The position numbers and the translations under genes are program-made. The notes below the pieces were generated by a model. The model was not told the DNA's origin and ran no database searches. It saw nothing but the letters and a program-made list of their open reading frames with translations. DNA of 64,000 nucleotides, taken from Azorinus chamasolen (taxonomy: Eukaryota; Mollusca; Bivalvia; Cardiida; Solecurtidae). Positions 11,247-60,721 of the stretch are shown here, one piece after another (position 1 is the first letter of the stretch; each line of letters starts with the position of its first letter). The stretch spans positions 5,622,240 to 5,686,239 of the forward strand of contig OY755242.1 of the NCBI GenBank assembly GCA_963576725.1. Reading direction: 5' to 3'.

Positions 11247-11640
11247 GTGACACATTTTAACACATTTGCAAACGATGTATACCTAGATCACATGGCTCCT
11301 GTAAGAGCCGTCTGATCAATGATTTCTCTGTTTGTTTTTGGCATAACATAGATATCATTGTACAATTTCTGTCATGGCCAAGAATTCCCATGCCCGTTTG
11401 CCGTTATGAAAAAGTCAGCTAATTACTATTCATGACGTCATTATATCGCACATAGGTATTCATGGAATAAAGGATCGAAGACGTATTGAGTATAACATCT
11501 GTATTTGTAAAACAAATCTAAATGTTGCACTTTTAACCTTGAATCTCATGAATATTCATATAAGAAATAATGACATGAGTATTTTTATATGACTTTGTTT
11601 AAATGCAAATGAACATTGGCCGGATTCTTTGGCCATGGCA
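11243..11640. mobile_element. Family D MITE, degraded
   Basis: CATTTGCAAACGATGTATAC, CACATGGCTCC-TGTA-AGAGCCGTCTGA and the GGAATATTCA/TATTCATGAC tail of family D are recognisable, with sequence losses. Confidence 0.55.
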
Positions 11641-11689
11641 GAAACTGTACAGTCGGCTCAATATAATTTTATAAGGAAACGAAGCAGAC

Positions 11690-11990
11690 CCTAATCGAAG
11701 TCTACTCTATTTGAAATGGCACGAATAAGGCGCCAGTAAAGCTTAAGACAGGATGTAGGTAAGTAATGCAAGATGAACGTAATAAAAAAGAGCAAGAATA
11801 AAAAGGAGTGTTCTGTTTCACTTAAATATCCTCTGTAAAGGTCACTTTTAGAAACCAATGTGATAAATAGAGCTTTTGCTTCCACGGGAGCAAATGCTCT
11901 ATTTATCACAATGGTTTCAAAACTAGACACTTCTAAAACTTGCCTTTTTTCTCTAATAAGTACTCCTTTTCAGTAGGTTTATTAAAAGAA
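11690..11990. mobile_element. Hairpin MITE, family C
   Basis: Core palindrome about 11850-11925: GAAACCAATGTGATAAATAG, then GAGCTTTTGCT..GGGAGCAAATGCTC, then ATTTATCACAATGGTTTC. The right flank TACTCCTTTTCAGTAGGTTT is the family's outer arm. Confidence 0.75.
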
Positions 11991-12269
11991 AATAGCCCAA
12001 GGAGAAATAGTTAAATACAGACATATAGGAGATTATCCCCCAAATTACATTCACAAAACGAACAAGAATGCTACAACATTTCCATTATCTCTAAATTGAA
12101 TATAAAATGTTAGACTTCATTATTATCTAGACTACATGTCAGCATTTGACTGTTTCTTTTTTGTCTCGGTCAAATATGAATAGTAATGATTTAGCTTGTA
12201 CAGCATGTGTTTCCTGCATTTAACTCATTAATTTAACAAAATCACACTCCGATGTTTGCCGTCAACAGT

Positions 12270-12491
12270 CATTCCCCTAGGCTATTTTTAGACCCAGCGT
12301 TTTTTTTAATAAATCTACCGAAAAGGAGCATTAACTATAGAAAAGGAGAGGTTTAGAATTGTGTACTCTTGAAACCATTGTGATAATAGAGCATTTGCTC
12401 CATAGGAGCAAATGCCTTATTTATCACAATGGTTTCAAATTGTGAATTTTATAGAGGTGCAAACATGCGTCACTAGGGGGTAATGTGTTAA
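12270..12491. mobile_element. Hairpin MITE, family C
   Basis: TAGGCTATTTTTAGACCCAG, AAAAGGAGCATTAACTATAG, then the palindrome GAGCATTTGCTCC-ATA-GGAGCAAATGC and TTATCACAATGGTTTC, ending GTAATGTGTTAA. Confidence 0.8.
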
Positions 12492-12591
12492 ACCTTTACC
12501 TGATTAATATCCATGTATCATGAATTTCAATTAAATGAATTGATATCATGGGGTATAAGCCATGTAAAGTTTGCTCTTGACAGAAGCTGTA

Positions 12592-13390
12592 GACAGATCA
12601 GACCCTGGCCCGACTGTTCCTACAGGAGCCGTCTGATATTGGTTGTAGAGAGATCAGACCCTGGCCCGACTGTTCCTACAGGAGCCGTCTGATATTGGTT
12701 GTAGAGAGATCAGACCCTGGCCCGACTGTTCCTACAGGAGCCGTCTGATATTGGTTGTAGAGAGATCAGACCCTGGCCAGACTGTTCCTACAGGAGCCGT
12801 CTGATATTGGTTGTAGAGAGATCAGACCCTGGCCCGACTGTTCCTACAGGAGCCGTCTGATATTGGTTGCAGACAGATCAGACCCTGGCCCGACTGTTCC
12901 TACAGGCCCGGGGCCGTCTGATATTGGTTGCAGACAGATCAGACCCTGGCCCGACTGTTCCTACAGGAGCCGTCTGATATTGGTTGTAGACAGATCAGAC
13001 CCTGGCCAGACTGTTCCTACAGGCCCGGGACCGTCTGATATTGGTTGCAGACAGATCAGATCCTGGCCCGACTGTTCCTACAGGAGCCGTCTGATATTGG
13101 TTGTAGACAGATCAGATCCTGGCCATACTGTTCCTACAGGCCCGGGGCCGTCTGATATTGGTTGCAGACAGATCAGATCCTGGCCCGACTGTTCCTACAG
13201 GAGCCGTCTGATATTGGTTGTAGACAGATCAGATCCTGGCCAGACTGTTCCTACAGGAGCCGCCTGATATTGGTTGTAGACAGATCAGATCCTAGCCCGA
13301 CTGTTCCTACAGGAGTCGTCTGATATTGGTTGTATAGACAGATCAGATCCTGGCCAGACTGTTCCTACAGGAGCCGTCTGATATTGGTTA
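12592..13390. repeat. 56-bp minisatellite, 14 copies, grown from a MITE core
   Basis: The unit runs GATCAGACCCTGGCCCGACT, GTTCCTACAGGAGCCGTCTG, ATATTGGTTGTAGAGA. CAGAC...CTCC-TACAGGAGCCGTCTGAT is the half-palindrome of family D MITEs. Fourteen TTCCTACAG occurrences were counted. Two sub-variants (CAGGAGCC and CAGGCCCGGGGCC) alternate in the middle, which keeps the plus strand open at 12863-13267. The array is not a gene. Confidence 0.92.
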
Positions 13391-13608
13391 ACTGTTTGCA
13401 AAGGCATCACAAAGTGTCTATCTAATGAAAGCTTGAAAGAATCATGTGCTTGTTAAATTTAACCAATCGCTTGACTTTCCTGTCATTGCAAAGTAGACCC
13501 GGGTCAGACAGTTTCTGTAAGAAGTCTGAATTTATATTGTTTGCTTACATGTTACAGATCCAGTTCTCTGCTGTTTGAAATAGCCATACATGGTCTTACA
13601 TTTTTTAA
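13391..13608. other. Family D fragments only
   Basis: GCAAAGTAGACCCGGGTCAG and CAGTTTCTGTAAGAAGTCTG resemble a worn family D core. Confidence 0.4.
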
Positions 13609-13610
13609 TA

Positions 13611-13814
13611 CAGTAAAACCTCTCTATAACAGCCATTAAATTGCATCAATTATTTTGTGTAAAAGGCAGGTGGCTGCTTAAAGCTAGGTGAAAGTAAAAC
13701 AGAACGCTCCTATAGGAGCGTTCTGTTTTACTTACACATTGCTTTTAGCAGCCACCTGCAATAAATACGAACTAATTAACATAATTTTGTGGCCGTTATA
13801 GAGAGGTTTTACTG
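13611..13814. mobile_element. Hairpin MITE, family A, complete with TA duplication
   Basis: TA-CAGTAAAACCTCTCTATAAC ... GTTATAGAGAGGTTTTACTG-TA. The inner palindrome AGGCAGGTGGCTGCTTAAAG ... AACGCTCC-TATA-GGAGCGTT makes most of the 204 bp self-complementary. The TIR resembles pogo/Tigger ends (CAGTNNAACCTC.NTATAAC). Confidence 0.9.
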
Positions 13815-14040
13815 TAATAGAATTAACCATTTACTCCATGAAGACGCATTTTCAAGAATGCATTTGTAAAATGAGTGAACCTAGACGAGATGGTTCCTAT
13901 ATGAGAATTATCATCTAGGTGTGCTGTTTGCTTACGATATAGTAGATCTGATCATACAGTTTCATTCATGGTGCGAAATTACTTTGGTCATATTGTGATT
14001 ATAATAAAACCTGCTAATTAATATTCATAGCCAGTATACC

Positions 14041-14716
14041 TCACATGAATGTTTATAATGGGTATAACCACTGGCCTACCACAAGCCAGCTGGAAGGCTT
14101 CCTCGCATTCATCAGAAAAGAGTTATTGCGGCTCGGGCGGCATTGTGTGCCTCATTTCAATGTCGGCTGGACTGATTTTATGATACTCCTTCGCCAGTTT
14201 TGCATGCTGGGTGTATAATTATATTGGTGGGTTGTTTGTAATGTTTGTATTGCATTGTGTAGTTTATATGCATTAGCTACAAAATTGTCCTATCCTGTTA
14301 ACCCATTGTCCTACATAACTAAGACAATATCTTATGTATAGGGTTGTATGCCAATTCAGGTGGTTCTGGCGTACCGGCACTGACCATATATATAATGTGT
14401 CATTACAGTTTTAGTGATATGAGTGGACTTACACAATATAGTCACAGCATGCGTCTATTTCCTATGATATACGGACATATAAGCGTACAGAAAAGGATGA
14501 TTTTGATTTTATTTTTGTTCTATGATTCTTAAATTAATTCCATTTCTAATATTTTTGTCGATATCTCTATCTTAAATTTCATTTGTTTTAAATATTCTGT
14601 AAGCATTATATATACTCAGTTTTGTACATGAAAATATTTATGCGAAGCGCTTTTGAACGCACATATCCTGTGTGAAAAGAGCGCTATATAAATGTAGTAT
14701 AATAATAATAATAATT
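14041..14716 (+). mobile_element. Retroposon 3' region with (ATA)n tail
   Basis: Ends GAAGCGCTTTTGAACGCACA, TATCCTGTGTGAAAAGAGCG, CTATATAAATG and an (ATAATA)n tail at 14696-14714. The same tail lies in reverse inside the mariner at 3110. The 5' part has no recognised coding capacity; its start is a guess. Confidence 0.5.
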
Positions 14717-16671
14717 TCGAGGCTCTGCTGTACAGTAGAACCTGTTCCATTTGACCTGCATTAGCTACATCGCCTTACAGATCCATGATTAGACCTCTTT
14801 TTGATGGCCGCTTAGACTTGTAAATTTTCAGTTAATCTTTAGTTCATATATATATAGGTACACCCATGCATTTTCCGTGCGATTATAAAAAACTCATTGT
14901 TTTGTAGACGAGTATTTATGGGGTAAAGAGTTAAATGAAAAGACGTGTCAGTGAAACACCATGCCAATGTATCTCAATTAGATTGCATCATTTTGAATAT
15001 GTTGTTACACTCCCATACCCTAGATGAAATGGTCTTATTTTGTTATTTTATATGGTTAATGTTTAATGTATTGTGCCTTCTGTCAACGTTTTGTAATTGT
15101 GTCGTTTCTTGTTTGATGCCGTTTGGTATCGTGCCCTATCGTGTGTGGCCCTCCCGTTTGACTGTTTTTTTTCCTCTTCTTCCATTGCTATTCAGATTTT
15201 TCACATATGACGCAGATTCTTAATAAATGAATAACTGGTGTTTTATTACATTTTTTCATATATCAAATACAACTTTTGTCTGCGATTCTCCTATAAATTT
15301 AAACATCTCCAATATCTGGCACATTGAACATTTTTTCTCCAAAAATGTATTATTCGGCCATTGTATTAATATTTTTCTGCAAATTCCATTTCAAAGACCA
15401 GAGACACTCAAAGACTAACAAGCTCATGCCATTTAATTGCGAGTTGCAACATTTCCCAATATCTGGTACATAATCATTTTCTTAACAAACTCACAAATCT
15501 ATGTCAAGACAAAAGCTTCTTATTATTTTTGCTGCCACACAGTCATGTCTGCTATAATTTTTTAACGTTTTTCTCCCCTTCACTACAAAAGTCAGGCAAG
15601 AAATAAACGTCCACAGCAATACCTGAAGCACAAATCTAGTGCGTCTTCACACATACATTCACGACCTTTACAAAACTGTTTCTTGTAGCCTGTTCAACAC
15701 CGACAGCATTTATACAGCGCCGTAAAACCAAAACCCAATCAAACTCATCGAAAACAAATGACAAGATGTGACGCTACACTTATGCAAAAGTATGATATGC
15801 CATGTCACGAGATATACATGTATATAGATTTGTCTACGGCACTGCGACATCAGATAGGACAGTCCGGAGTCTAGGTCACTGCGGCATTGAATAGATCATG
15901 CAGCGCCAAAGGATGTTGAAAATAAAACTTTACAATCATTGATTCACATTAAATGAAAAGCGCTCCGACATACATATACCACATGCGTAGACCTGTTCAT
16001 TGCCTACTCAGCACTGACAATATAATGGCAGTGCCGTAAAAGCAAAACTCATCGTAAACAAAAGGAAAGTTGTGACACCATAACTTACGCAAGATTATAA
16101 GACAACGTCACATAACGCAGAAGTAATTATTAGCTGGGCTGCGTCTAGGGCACTGCGACACCAGCACATAATAACAGTACCAACCGTTTGGATCCTGATG
16201 AGACGTCCAGCAACTCTGCATCTCAAATTTACCCAATATGTTCGCATAGATAATCGCAGATTGCCGAGTCAAAGACGTTAAAAGTGATGTCTTCCCTTGA
16301 TACTCTTAACTGGAAATGCAACAGATAACACACAACCGGCCATATCTGTTAAAGATTTTATTTTCTCTAGCACTCAAAAGCAGTCAATAAGAAATAAACA
16401 AGTAATTTATTATTTATCATAGATGATGAGAAACGATATTACATGAACCGCTCCATGAGAAAATGTTAATCAAGATTTTGTAAATACAAGTAAAATTGCC
16501 ATAGTAACTTTTAAATAAATAACAAATTATCAGAATTATTTGCAATGATACAACAAACACAGTCACTTATTCATTTGCTCATTCTTGCCATTACATGAGA
16601 AACTTTATAGTATGCATAATTCAAATACAGAGTGTCAAGAGGATACTAGAAATGTGCTGATATGAACAATT
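14717..16671. other. No gene recognised
   Basis: Short plus-strand open frames (14945-15418) are rich in Phe, Leu and Cys, typical of AT-rich noncoding DNA. TTGTGCCTTCTGTCAACG to CCCTCCCGTTTGACTG (about 15070-15165) resembles the LINE 3' tail at 60420-60700 only loosely. Confidence 0.35.
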
Positions 16672-16859
16672 CAGTATAACCTGCCTATAGCAACCATATA
16701 ATTAATAATCATTGGGGCCTATAAGAGTAGCCGATTACTAAATGCAGGATAAAAGTTATGAGGAGCTTTCTGCTTAACTTTCTTCCTGCATTAAGATACC
16801 ACCGATCTTTAAGACCCCCAGAATAAGACTAAGTATGGATGGTCGCTGTAGGCTTACTG
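16672..16859. mobile_element. Hairpin MITE, family B (diverged)
   Basis: CAGTATAACCTGCCTATAGC ... TCGCTGTAGGCTTACTG with inner arms AATGCAGGATAAAAGTTATG and CTTTCTTCCTGCATTAAG. The left half of the centre is deleted. Confidence 0.7.
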
Positions 16860-16891
16860 TATACACATCTGCAAAACAGTGTACTCAGAAT

Positions 16892-17287
16892 AAAGTGATA
16901 GTCTTACTTGCAATAACACCATAAAGTATGGTATTTGTTATGTTCAATCATTCTTATGAAGACTGTCAATTTGAACTTATATCGAAAAATGCAAAATAAA
17001 TTATTTTTGTTGAAACTTGTAATTTTTTGTTGTACAACAAAATACTATAGACCAACCAATGTCGAACAATGACAAAACTAAACGCGGTCCAAACAAACAC
17101 TAATGCATTGGTAAAATCAGAGACATATATATACATACATGTAAATGTATGTTTATGTCTCTGATCAAATACACAAAATGTTTTTTTCTTCTCCAGCATT
17201 TTTCGATTGGTTTTCTTGCGATATACTTCATTTCAGCATATAAACAAATGATTTCTGTTATTTTCAGGCATTTAGACTATCACTTAA
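16892..17287. mobile_element. Family G element, about 395 bp
   Basis: Ends AAAGTGATAGTC and GACTATCACTT. The body contains ATTTGTTATGTTCAATCATT, CTTATGAAGACTGTCAATTT, TTTTGTTGTACAACAAAATA and AGCATATAAACAAATGATTT, found again at 20740, 26860, 31098, 39565 and 52505. A small internal palindrome AGAGACATA...TATGTCTCT lies at 17119-17164. Class unknown. Confidence 0.75.
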
Positions 17288-17720
17288 AGGTCTGAACCGA
17301 TGTTTTTCCTAGACTCTTTTAAAAAAACGAAACCCTTTAATACTGAACGGGTTCTGTCGTTACATAATGCTGGACTAGTTTGCTTACAAAATCAGTATTT
17401 AAATGGCCACAACAATTGTTTGATAAAGGTTAACTTAAACCATTACTAGACAGAGGTACCACTGATCAAGATCAAAAGATAAGAAGCATTCTTGTACACC
17501 TGTTATTTCGCTGCCAAATCAAAATTTTGCTGCCACTCATCAGAATCAGAGAGGCAATTTTAATGAGTAGCTGCAATATAGACCAAGGCTATATGACTGC
17601 CACCTTGTAGTGGAAATTTGGTGGAATTCAGATACAACTTTACATGTTTATCCTTGAAACTGTTCCTTATGTTGGTAAATACTCTATGTTGAATATATTT
17701 TTCTTTTAATATGGAACTTT
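17288..17720. other. No gene recognised
   Basis: No open frame, hairpin or known repeat could be supported. Confidence 0.35.
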
Positions 17721-17739
17721 TCATGTTCACTAGACAGTA

Positions 17740-17923
17740 AATCTTACAAACACTTAAGTCTTTGCAGACACAGTAGATCCAGATTAGACAGCTTCTGTAG
17801 GAGCCGTTCGATCAGGGTCTGCTCAGTTTGCTTATGCAACTACACAGATCTGATTCTGCAGTTTCTACCATGACCAATATGGCCATTGTTCATGTGCCAT
17901 TAAAAGAATTAATTTAACCCATT
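17740..17923. mobile_element. Family D MITE fragment
   Basis: TTGCAGACACAGTAGATCCA, CTTCTGTAGGAGCCGTTCGA and GGGTCTGCTCAGTTTGC give the family core. Confidence 0.6.
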
Positions 17924-18133
17924 TCCCCATGGGCTATTTTTAGACGCAACCTCTTATTCAATCTACTGAAAAGGAGCAGAGAAAAGGAAAAGTTTAGACT
18001 TGTATGGTATTGAAACCATTGTGGTGAATAGAGCATTTGCTCCTATGGAGCAAATGCTCTATTTATCACAATGGTTTCAAAGAGTGACTTTTTCAGAGGC
18101 ATAGGAAGGCGTATTTATGGAGGAAAGTGTTAA
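17924..18133. mobile_element. Hairpin MITE, family C, TTAA on both sides
   Basis: TTAACCCATTTCCCCATGGG ... GGAGGAAAGTGTTAA. The palindrome GAAACCATTGTGGTGAATAG / GCATTTGCTCC-TATG-GAGCAAATGC / TTTATCACAATGGTTTC is nearly perfect. Confidence 0.9.
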
Positions 18134-18218
18134 TCAATATTCTATAGCAGTAAGTTCATGGATAAATGATCATAAGGTGAAAGAAAACTATATTATATAC
18201 CAAATACTTATCTAGTTA

Positions 18219-18224
18219 TTTATT
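18219..18224 (-). terminator. Candidate polyadenylation signal for HARS
   Basis: AATAAA on the minus strand, about 825 nt after the HARS stop. It is the nearest exact hexamer I found, but it sits near hairpin MITEs and AT-rich DNA, so it may be chance. Confidence 0.2.
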
Positions 18225-18367
18225 GAACACAAAGTGTTATTATAGAATTCAATTAAAGTAGGTCTGAGGTGTATGGCTTGTTCTGAAACTTGGCTGAGAG
18301 ACCATGACCAACACACTTTCAGCCACGTTTGACAAAGGTTAAAATCAGACCCTTTCTCACAATCATA

Positions 18368-18582
18368 TAACCCTTTCCTCCATAAATACGCCTTTCTACG
18401 CCTCTGTAATAACCACTTCTTGAAAACCATTGTGATAGTTAGAGCATTTGCTCCTATAGGAGCAAATACTCTAACTATCACAATGGTTTCAAACTTTTAC
18501 TTTTCTCTAGTAAATGCTCCTTTTGGGTAGATTCATTCAAAGAGGTTTTGTCTAAAAATAGCTTATGGAGGAAAAGGGTTAA
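18368..18582. mobile_element. Hairpin MITE, family C, reverse orientation
   Basis: TAACCCTTTCCTCCATAAAT ... TTATGGAGGAAAAGGGTTAA. The centre is GCATTTGCTCC-TATA-GGAGCAAATAC. Being the inverse of the copy at 17924, the two could pair over about 200 nt in a transcript. Confidence 0.9.
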
Positions 18583-18780
18583 CCCTTAACCTGAAACACA
18601 TGTCTTTTCAAACCTTTGGAAACACAGTATACCCAGCTTATAAATAGTTCATGTTGTCTTCATTACTCAATGAAATATTCATCAGGTAAAAGTATATCTA
18701 CATTATGGGTGAATGTATTAGTCTAATTTACAAACAGATTGGATCCAGACGAAACCTAATGGCAATCTGATGGTGATTTG
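18583..18780. repeat. Family D/E fragments downstream of HARS
   Basis: CCTTAACCTGAAACACATGT, AAACACAGTATACCCAG, then CAGATTGGATCCAGACGAAA are truncated MITE pieces in what may be the HARS 3' UTR. Confidence 0.4.
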
Positions 18781-19048
18781 AAAATAAAAGAATATTTGTT
18801 TTTTCCAATGTATGAAATTTTTATACTTGGTGCCGACTGGGTTAAATCTTGGGTTACTTTTGGTCAAAAAGATAAAATCTTCTTATCGGAATTATTTTTG
18901 GTCATAAAGGGTAAAATCTGTCTATCAGGTTCACAGTTAGTTTTGTCTAATGAAGCACATCACAAGTCACAGATCTTTCATAAATTATAACATTCAGCAT
19001 CAAGACAGTTTGGTGAACAGGCAGCCATTTGATTTGGGTATTGCATCC

Positions 19049-57259
<38,211 letters not shown>

Positions 57260-58190
57260 ATTCAGTTTTAGACTTCTCGCAGTCGGCACCGCTCACTTAA
57301 CAGAATCCGGATAAGTACACAGTATTTTTATGAAACTTTTAATAATATATTGTTTTAAAACAACGAGAGGATTGGGTTTTCTCCAAGTTATCACAAACAG
57401 GACAGAGAAAACAACAAATTAACAACAAATCCCTGGCATGCTTTCCGGCGATTTCATCAACTGAACTACCAGAGTGATTTCCCTTTGGGGGATGTGTCTA
57501 AAGTGCGGACGCGCTTAACGGACGATATAGAATGGGAGATTCGAAAATGCGGACGATATAGAATGGGAGATTGGAAAATGCGGACGGCATTACAGGATTC
57601 CAACTGTTTCGCTTGTATGACTGCTATCCAGGCACCTTTTTAGTATAAAAATTAAAGAAATAGTTGTTTATACTATTGTATTGTTATCGAAATATAAATA
57701 TGTAGAAATATATTTGTATATTTTGTTCAAAATCTAAGTGTTAAACTAGCATGATGATAATGATTTCACAAGTGATGTTGACGATGAATATGCATGATTT
57801 ATTAGTAAGATAATTTATGACTGTCTGTATTGTAATTACCATCAAAGTGAGTTTGTAATTACCATCAAAGTGATTTTTATTATTATCATAATATCCGCTA
57901 CATGGTATACTGTCGGAGTCCACAGTGTCCTATTAATTTCAATATCGTCCATAGACTCGATGAACGGACATTATTGGAAAATGCGGACGACATAGAACAA
58001 AGAAGAACAATATCGGGAAAAAGTGGACGATATATAATATAGAAGAGGGTTGTGTGAATGAATTTGGCGATGTTGTTTAGGTGATTTAATGAACATTGAG
58101 AATAAACTGTATAAATACAATGAAAATAAGTACGATTGCATTATTTTTACCCAGGTGGGGGGGGGGGGGGGGGCTCGACGTCACCATTAA
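57260..58190. other. Upstream region of HARS, probable promoter
   Basis: Holds the presumed cytosolic promoter close to 57260-57400. Repeated GCGGACGATATAGAATGGGA GATT occurs at 57517-57590, with weaker copies at 57960-58040. A G run of about 20 lies at 58156-58174. ATTACCATCAAAGTGA is duplicated at 57836-57870. Confidence 0.45.
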
Positions 58191-58194
58191 TAAT

Positions 58195-58610
58195 ATCATC
58201 ACGTTATTTGGGTCTACTATATTAGTGTAACAAACTCTATGCAAACAGAGCAGACTCTGATCAGTCAGCTCCTACATGAGCCGTTCGATCTGGGTCTACT
58301 ATATTAGTGTTTAAATGACGACGTCACCATTAATTAGATTCATTTCCATTATTCACGTACAGTGGTGGTCATTGCAGAAAATGTCGTCTAATTTACAAAC
58401 TCGGAAGCAAACAGAGCAGACCCTGACCAGTCGACTCCTACAGCAACTGTATGATCTGGATCTAATAGGGTAATCCTAATAAATAACGATGTCACCATTA
58501 ACTAGATTCATTTTTCATGCATCACGTAAAGTTTTGGTCATGCATAACATAGCAAATGCGTGAAAAAGCGTTTAAATATGAGGGGAAGGGGGGAGTTAAC
58601 GCCTTTACAA
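58195..58610. mobile_element. Two worn family D MITEs
   Basis: CAAACAGAGCAGACTCTGAT, CAGTCAGCTCC-TACA-TGAGCCGTTCGATC (58241-58300) and CAGTCGACTCC-TACA-GCAACTGTATGATC (58410-58470). GTTTAAATATGAGGGGAAGG closes one. Confidence 0.65.
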
Positions 58611-59320
58611 TCGGAGTATACCCTGATCAGGACCCGAATATACACTCGAACATAGACTCTCAGACGCTTCAACGAAGAGGAAGTAAGTTAAAATTACAAT
58701 AGAGAATAGTTATGTAGACATGCTTTTCATTATGGCGAGGGTTACTAAAATTGTTGTTTACGTTTCAGCCTCGTTATACCCCACACCACCACCAACAAGC
58801 AACAAAAACCCACAACAAAACAGAAAGTGCATGTATTATAGACACAGATCACCCACCACATACGTCTGATTGTGATCATATCTATATGTTACCCACCAGA
58901 GCTAAACGAATAGTCGAAATCGACCTTCAGAACATATATCTAATTTCGGTTCTTCAATGTTTTTGGCAGCTTAATACATGGGAGATTTCTGTATGATTTT
59001 TATACTGCATTAAGCATCATCTGCTTTTATTGCCGCCCACGTTTATTCATAATTGGCCGCTACTGTAACCTGTTTTCTATCGCTGCAATCTCTGAAGTTA
59101 ATAATGAGATGCTGTGTTTTTGAATGTGTTCTACCCTGTTTACCGAACGCTGATGATGACCAGCATATTCTTGGATAGAGTAGAATCCCGCTATTAAAGT
59201 GACAACTTAATGGAAACACATTGGTGTCTTTAAAAGCAGATTTTTTCTTATGCATGACGAAACTTTGCAAAAAGCTCGTGTAGTAGCTTTCTGCATAACT
59301 TTCGCCCGCATTAAACGATT
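58611..59320. other. Family B remnants, no gene
   Basis: GGCAGCTTAATACATGGGAG ... CTGCATTAAGCATCATCTGC (58966-59023) and AGTAGAATCCCGCTATTAAA ... CTGCATAACTTTCGCCCGCA (59176-59313) are degraded family B arms. Confidence 0.5.
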
Positions 59321-59324
59321 ACCT

Positions 59325-59522
59325 GGCCCATTCCCTCATATTGACGCCTTCTGACGACTCTGTAGAAGTCACTTTTGGAAATCATTGCGATAAATAAAGC
59401 ATTTGCTCCATAGAAACAAATGCTCTAATTATCACAATGGTTTCAAAATTAAACAATTCCAAATTTTCCCGTTTTATAGTAAATGCTGCTTTTATTAGAT
59501 TTATTCAAGGAGGTTGGATCAA
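59325..59522. mobile_element. Family C MITE cut by a LINE
   Basis: CCCATTCCCTCATATTGACG, GCATTTGCTCC-ATA-GAAACAAATGC, TTATCACAATGGTTTC, then TTATTCAAGGAGGTTGGATC, after which LINE sequence replaces the remaining arm. Confidence 0.8.
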
Positions 59523-60106
59523 AAAGAGTTTCTACTGCATTGTATGAAATCATTAATCGTTCGCATGCAAAACACATTATCGTTAAGCTGCTGGTAAAAG
59601 TGGGACTACAAGAGTTTAATTTTAAAATTGTTAATTATCCTTTTCTAGATGGGGATGTGCCACGTTCTACATCTTATGGTGTTTATATTTCTCAACTTAT
59701 TAGGTTTGCCCGAGCCTGTTCTTTGCTTGAAGATTTTAACAGACGTAATTTAGTTATAACTGATAAACTTCTTAAGCAAGGTTACAGATATCACTAACTT
59801 CGGAAAACCTTTTCTAAATTTTATTATCGAAATTTACCTCTCATTAGTAAATATAATTGCAATCTACGGACGTTACTGCGACAAGGCATTTCTCAACCAG
59901 AATTTTATGGGGATGTTATCTACAAACTTAGGAAAATTCGGGGTCATATCCATTTTCATGATTTGTTTATAAAACGCATTAAAACATTTAAAAAGAAAGG
60001 TTATGATCCTATTATATTGCAACACACTGCATGTTTGGTTATCGACCCTTTTACAGTCGGTAGCTACGCTTCCCTCTTTGCTTGCGCTATGACAGGCCGA
60101 GGGTAG
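59523..60106 (+). pseudogene. LINE reverse-transcriptase C-terminal fragment
   Basis: One plus-strand frame reads FNFKIVNYPFLDGDVPRSTS YGVYISQLIRFARACS and DFNRRNLVITDKLLKQGYRYH, then a TAA at 59795, and continues in the same frame LRKTFSKFYYRN ... QGISQPEFYGDVIYKLRKI to a stop at 60104-60106. The DGDVPRSTSYGVYISQLIRFAR block is, from memory, common in C-terminal parts of bivalve LINE ORFs. It is truncated at the 5' end and carries one internal stop. Confidence 0.8.
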
Positions 60107-60721
60107 TACTCTATGATGGCATACTCTTAAACTTGGATACAGGAGGAGCTTACCAGACTCATGTATTATTTTTTCCCTGTCGTGCCCTTAACGGCTTACC
60201 TGCAGGTGCTCTGACTTCAGCAAAGCCATTGAGTACATATTTGACGGATTGTCACAGTTATTATGCTATGTTTTACATGTTGTCCTGTGTTCACCGTCGT
60301 CTATGTTGTGGGTAAGTCCAGCGGGGATACCTTTATTTACAATATTTGTAAAGCTAGGGTGACTTTGAGAGAAGTGTGAGGTTAGGACGTCCGTAAACCG
60401 GTTTAAACCCCCAGTGGTGTTTTTGCTGCTGACCGTGCCAAGGCGGTACTCTCTTTGTCACCCTTCCTTTTGTTTGCCTTGCGTCTTTTTGCTTGTGGTT
60501 TGTTCATGTTGTGGAACGTTTGTCCCTGTTTCTTGTGTGTCTTTTGGTGTTTTCTGTGTTCATTTCGTATGTGTGTGTGCGTGTGCGTTTGGGTGTGTGG
60601 TTGTGTGGTTGTGTGTGTGTGTGTGTGTGTCATGCTGTCTATCGGTGTTTTGGTGGTGGTTGCGTCTTGCATGTGGCTTTGCCTGCTTGACTTTACTACT
60701 TTTCCATTTACAGTATGTATT
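60107..60721 (+). mobile_element. LINE 3' untranslated region with (GT)n
   Basis: It includes TAAACCGGTTTAAACCCCCA GTGGTGTTTTTGCTGCTGAC and CGTGCCAAGGCGGTACTCTC, also found at 62790-62860. A (GTGT)n tract lies at 60568-60630. Confidence 0.7.

Noticed and set aside
12592..13390. CRISPR array
   Set aside because: Tandem units without unique spacers, in a eukaryotic intron/intergenic setting; they are minisatellites. The same applies to 173-460, 22105-22465 and 49414-49747.
14945..15418. Plus-strand open frames rich in Phe and Leu
   Set aside because: AT-rich composition explains them; no splice sites or domain seen.
57260..57289. Upstream extension of HARS exon 1c (PTARSLKLN) as a mitochondrial presequence
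   Set aside because: The frame would have to start with GTG; a proper ATG-led presequence exon exists at 49186-49269.
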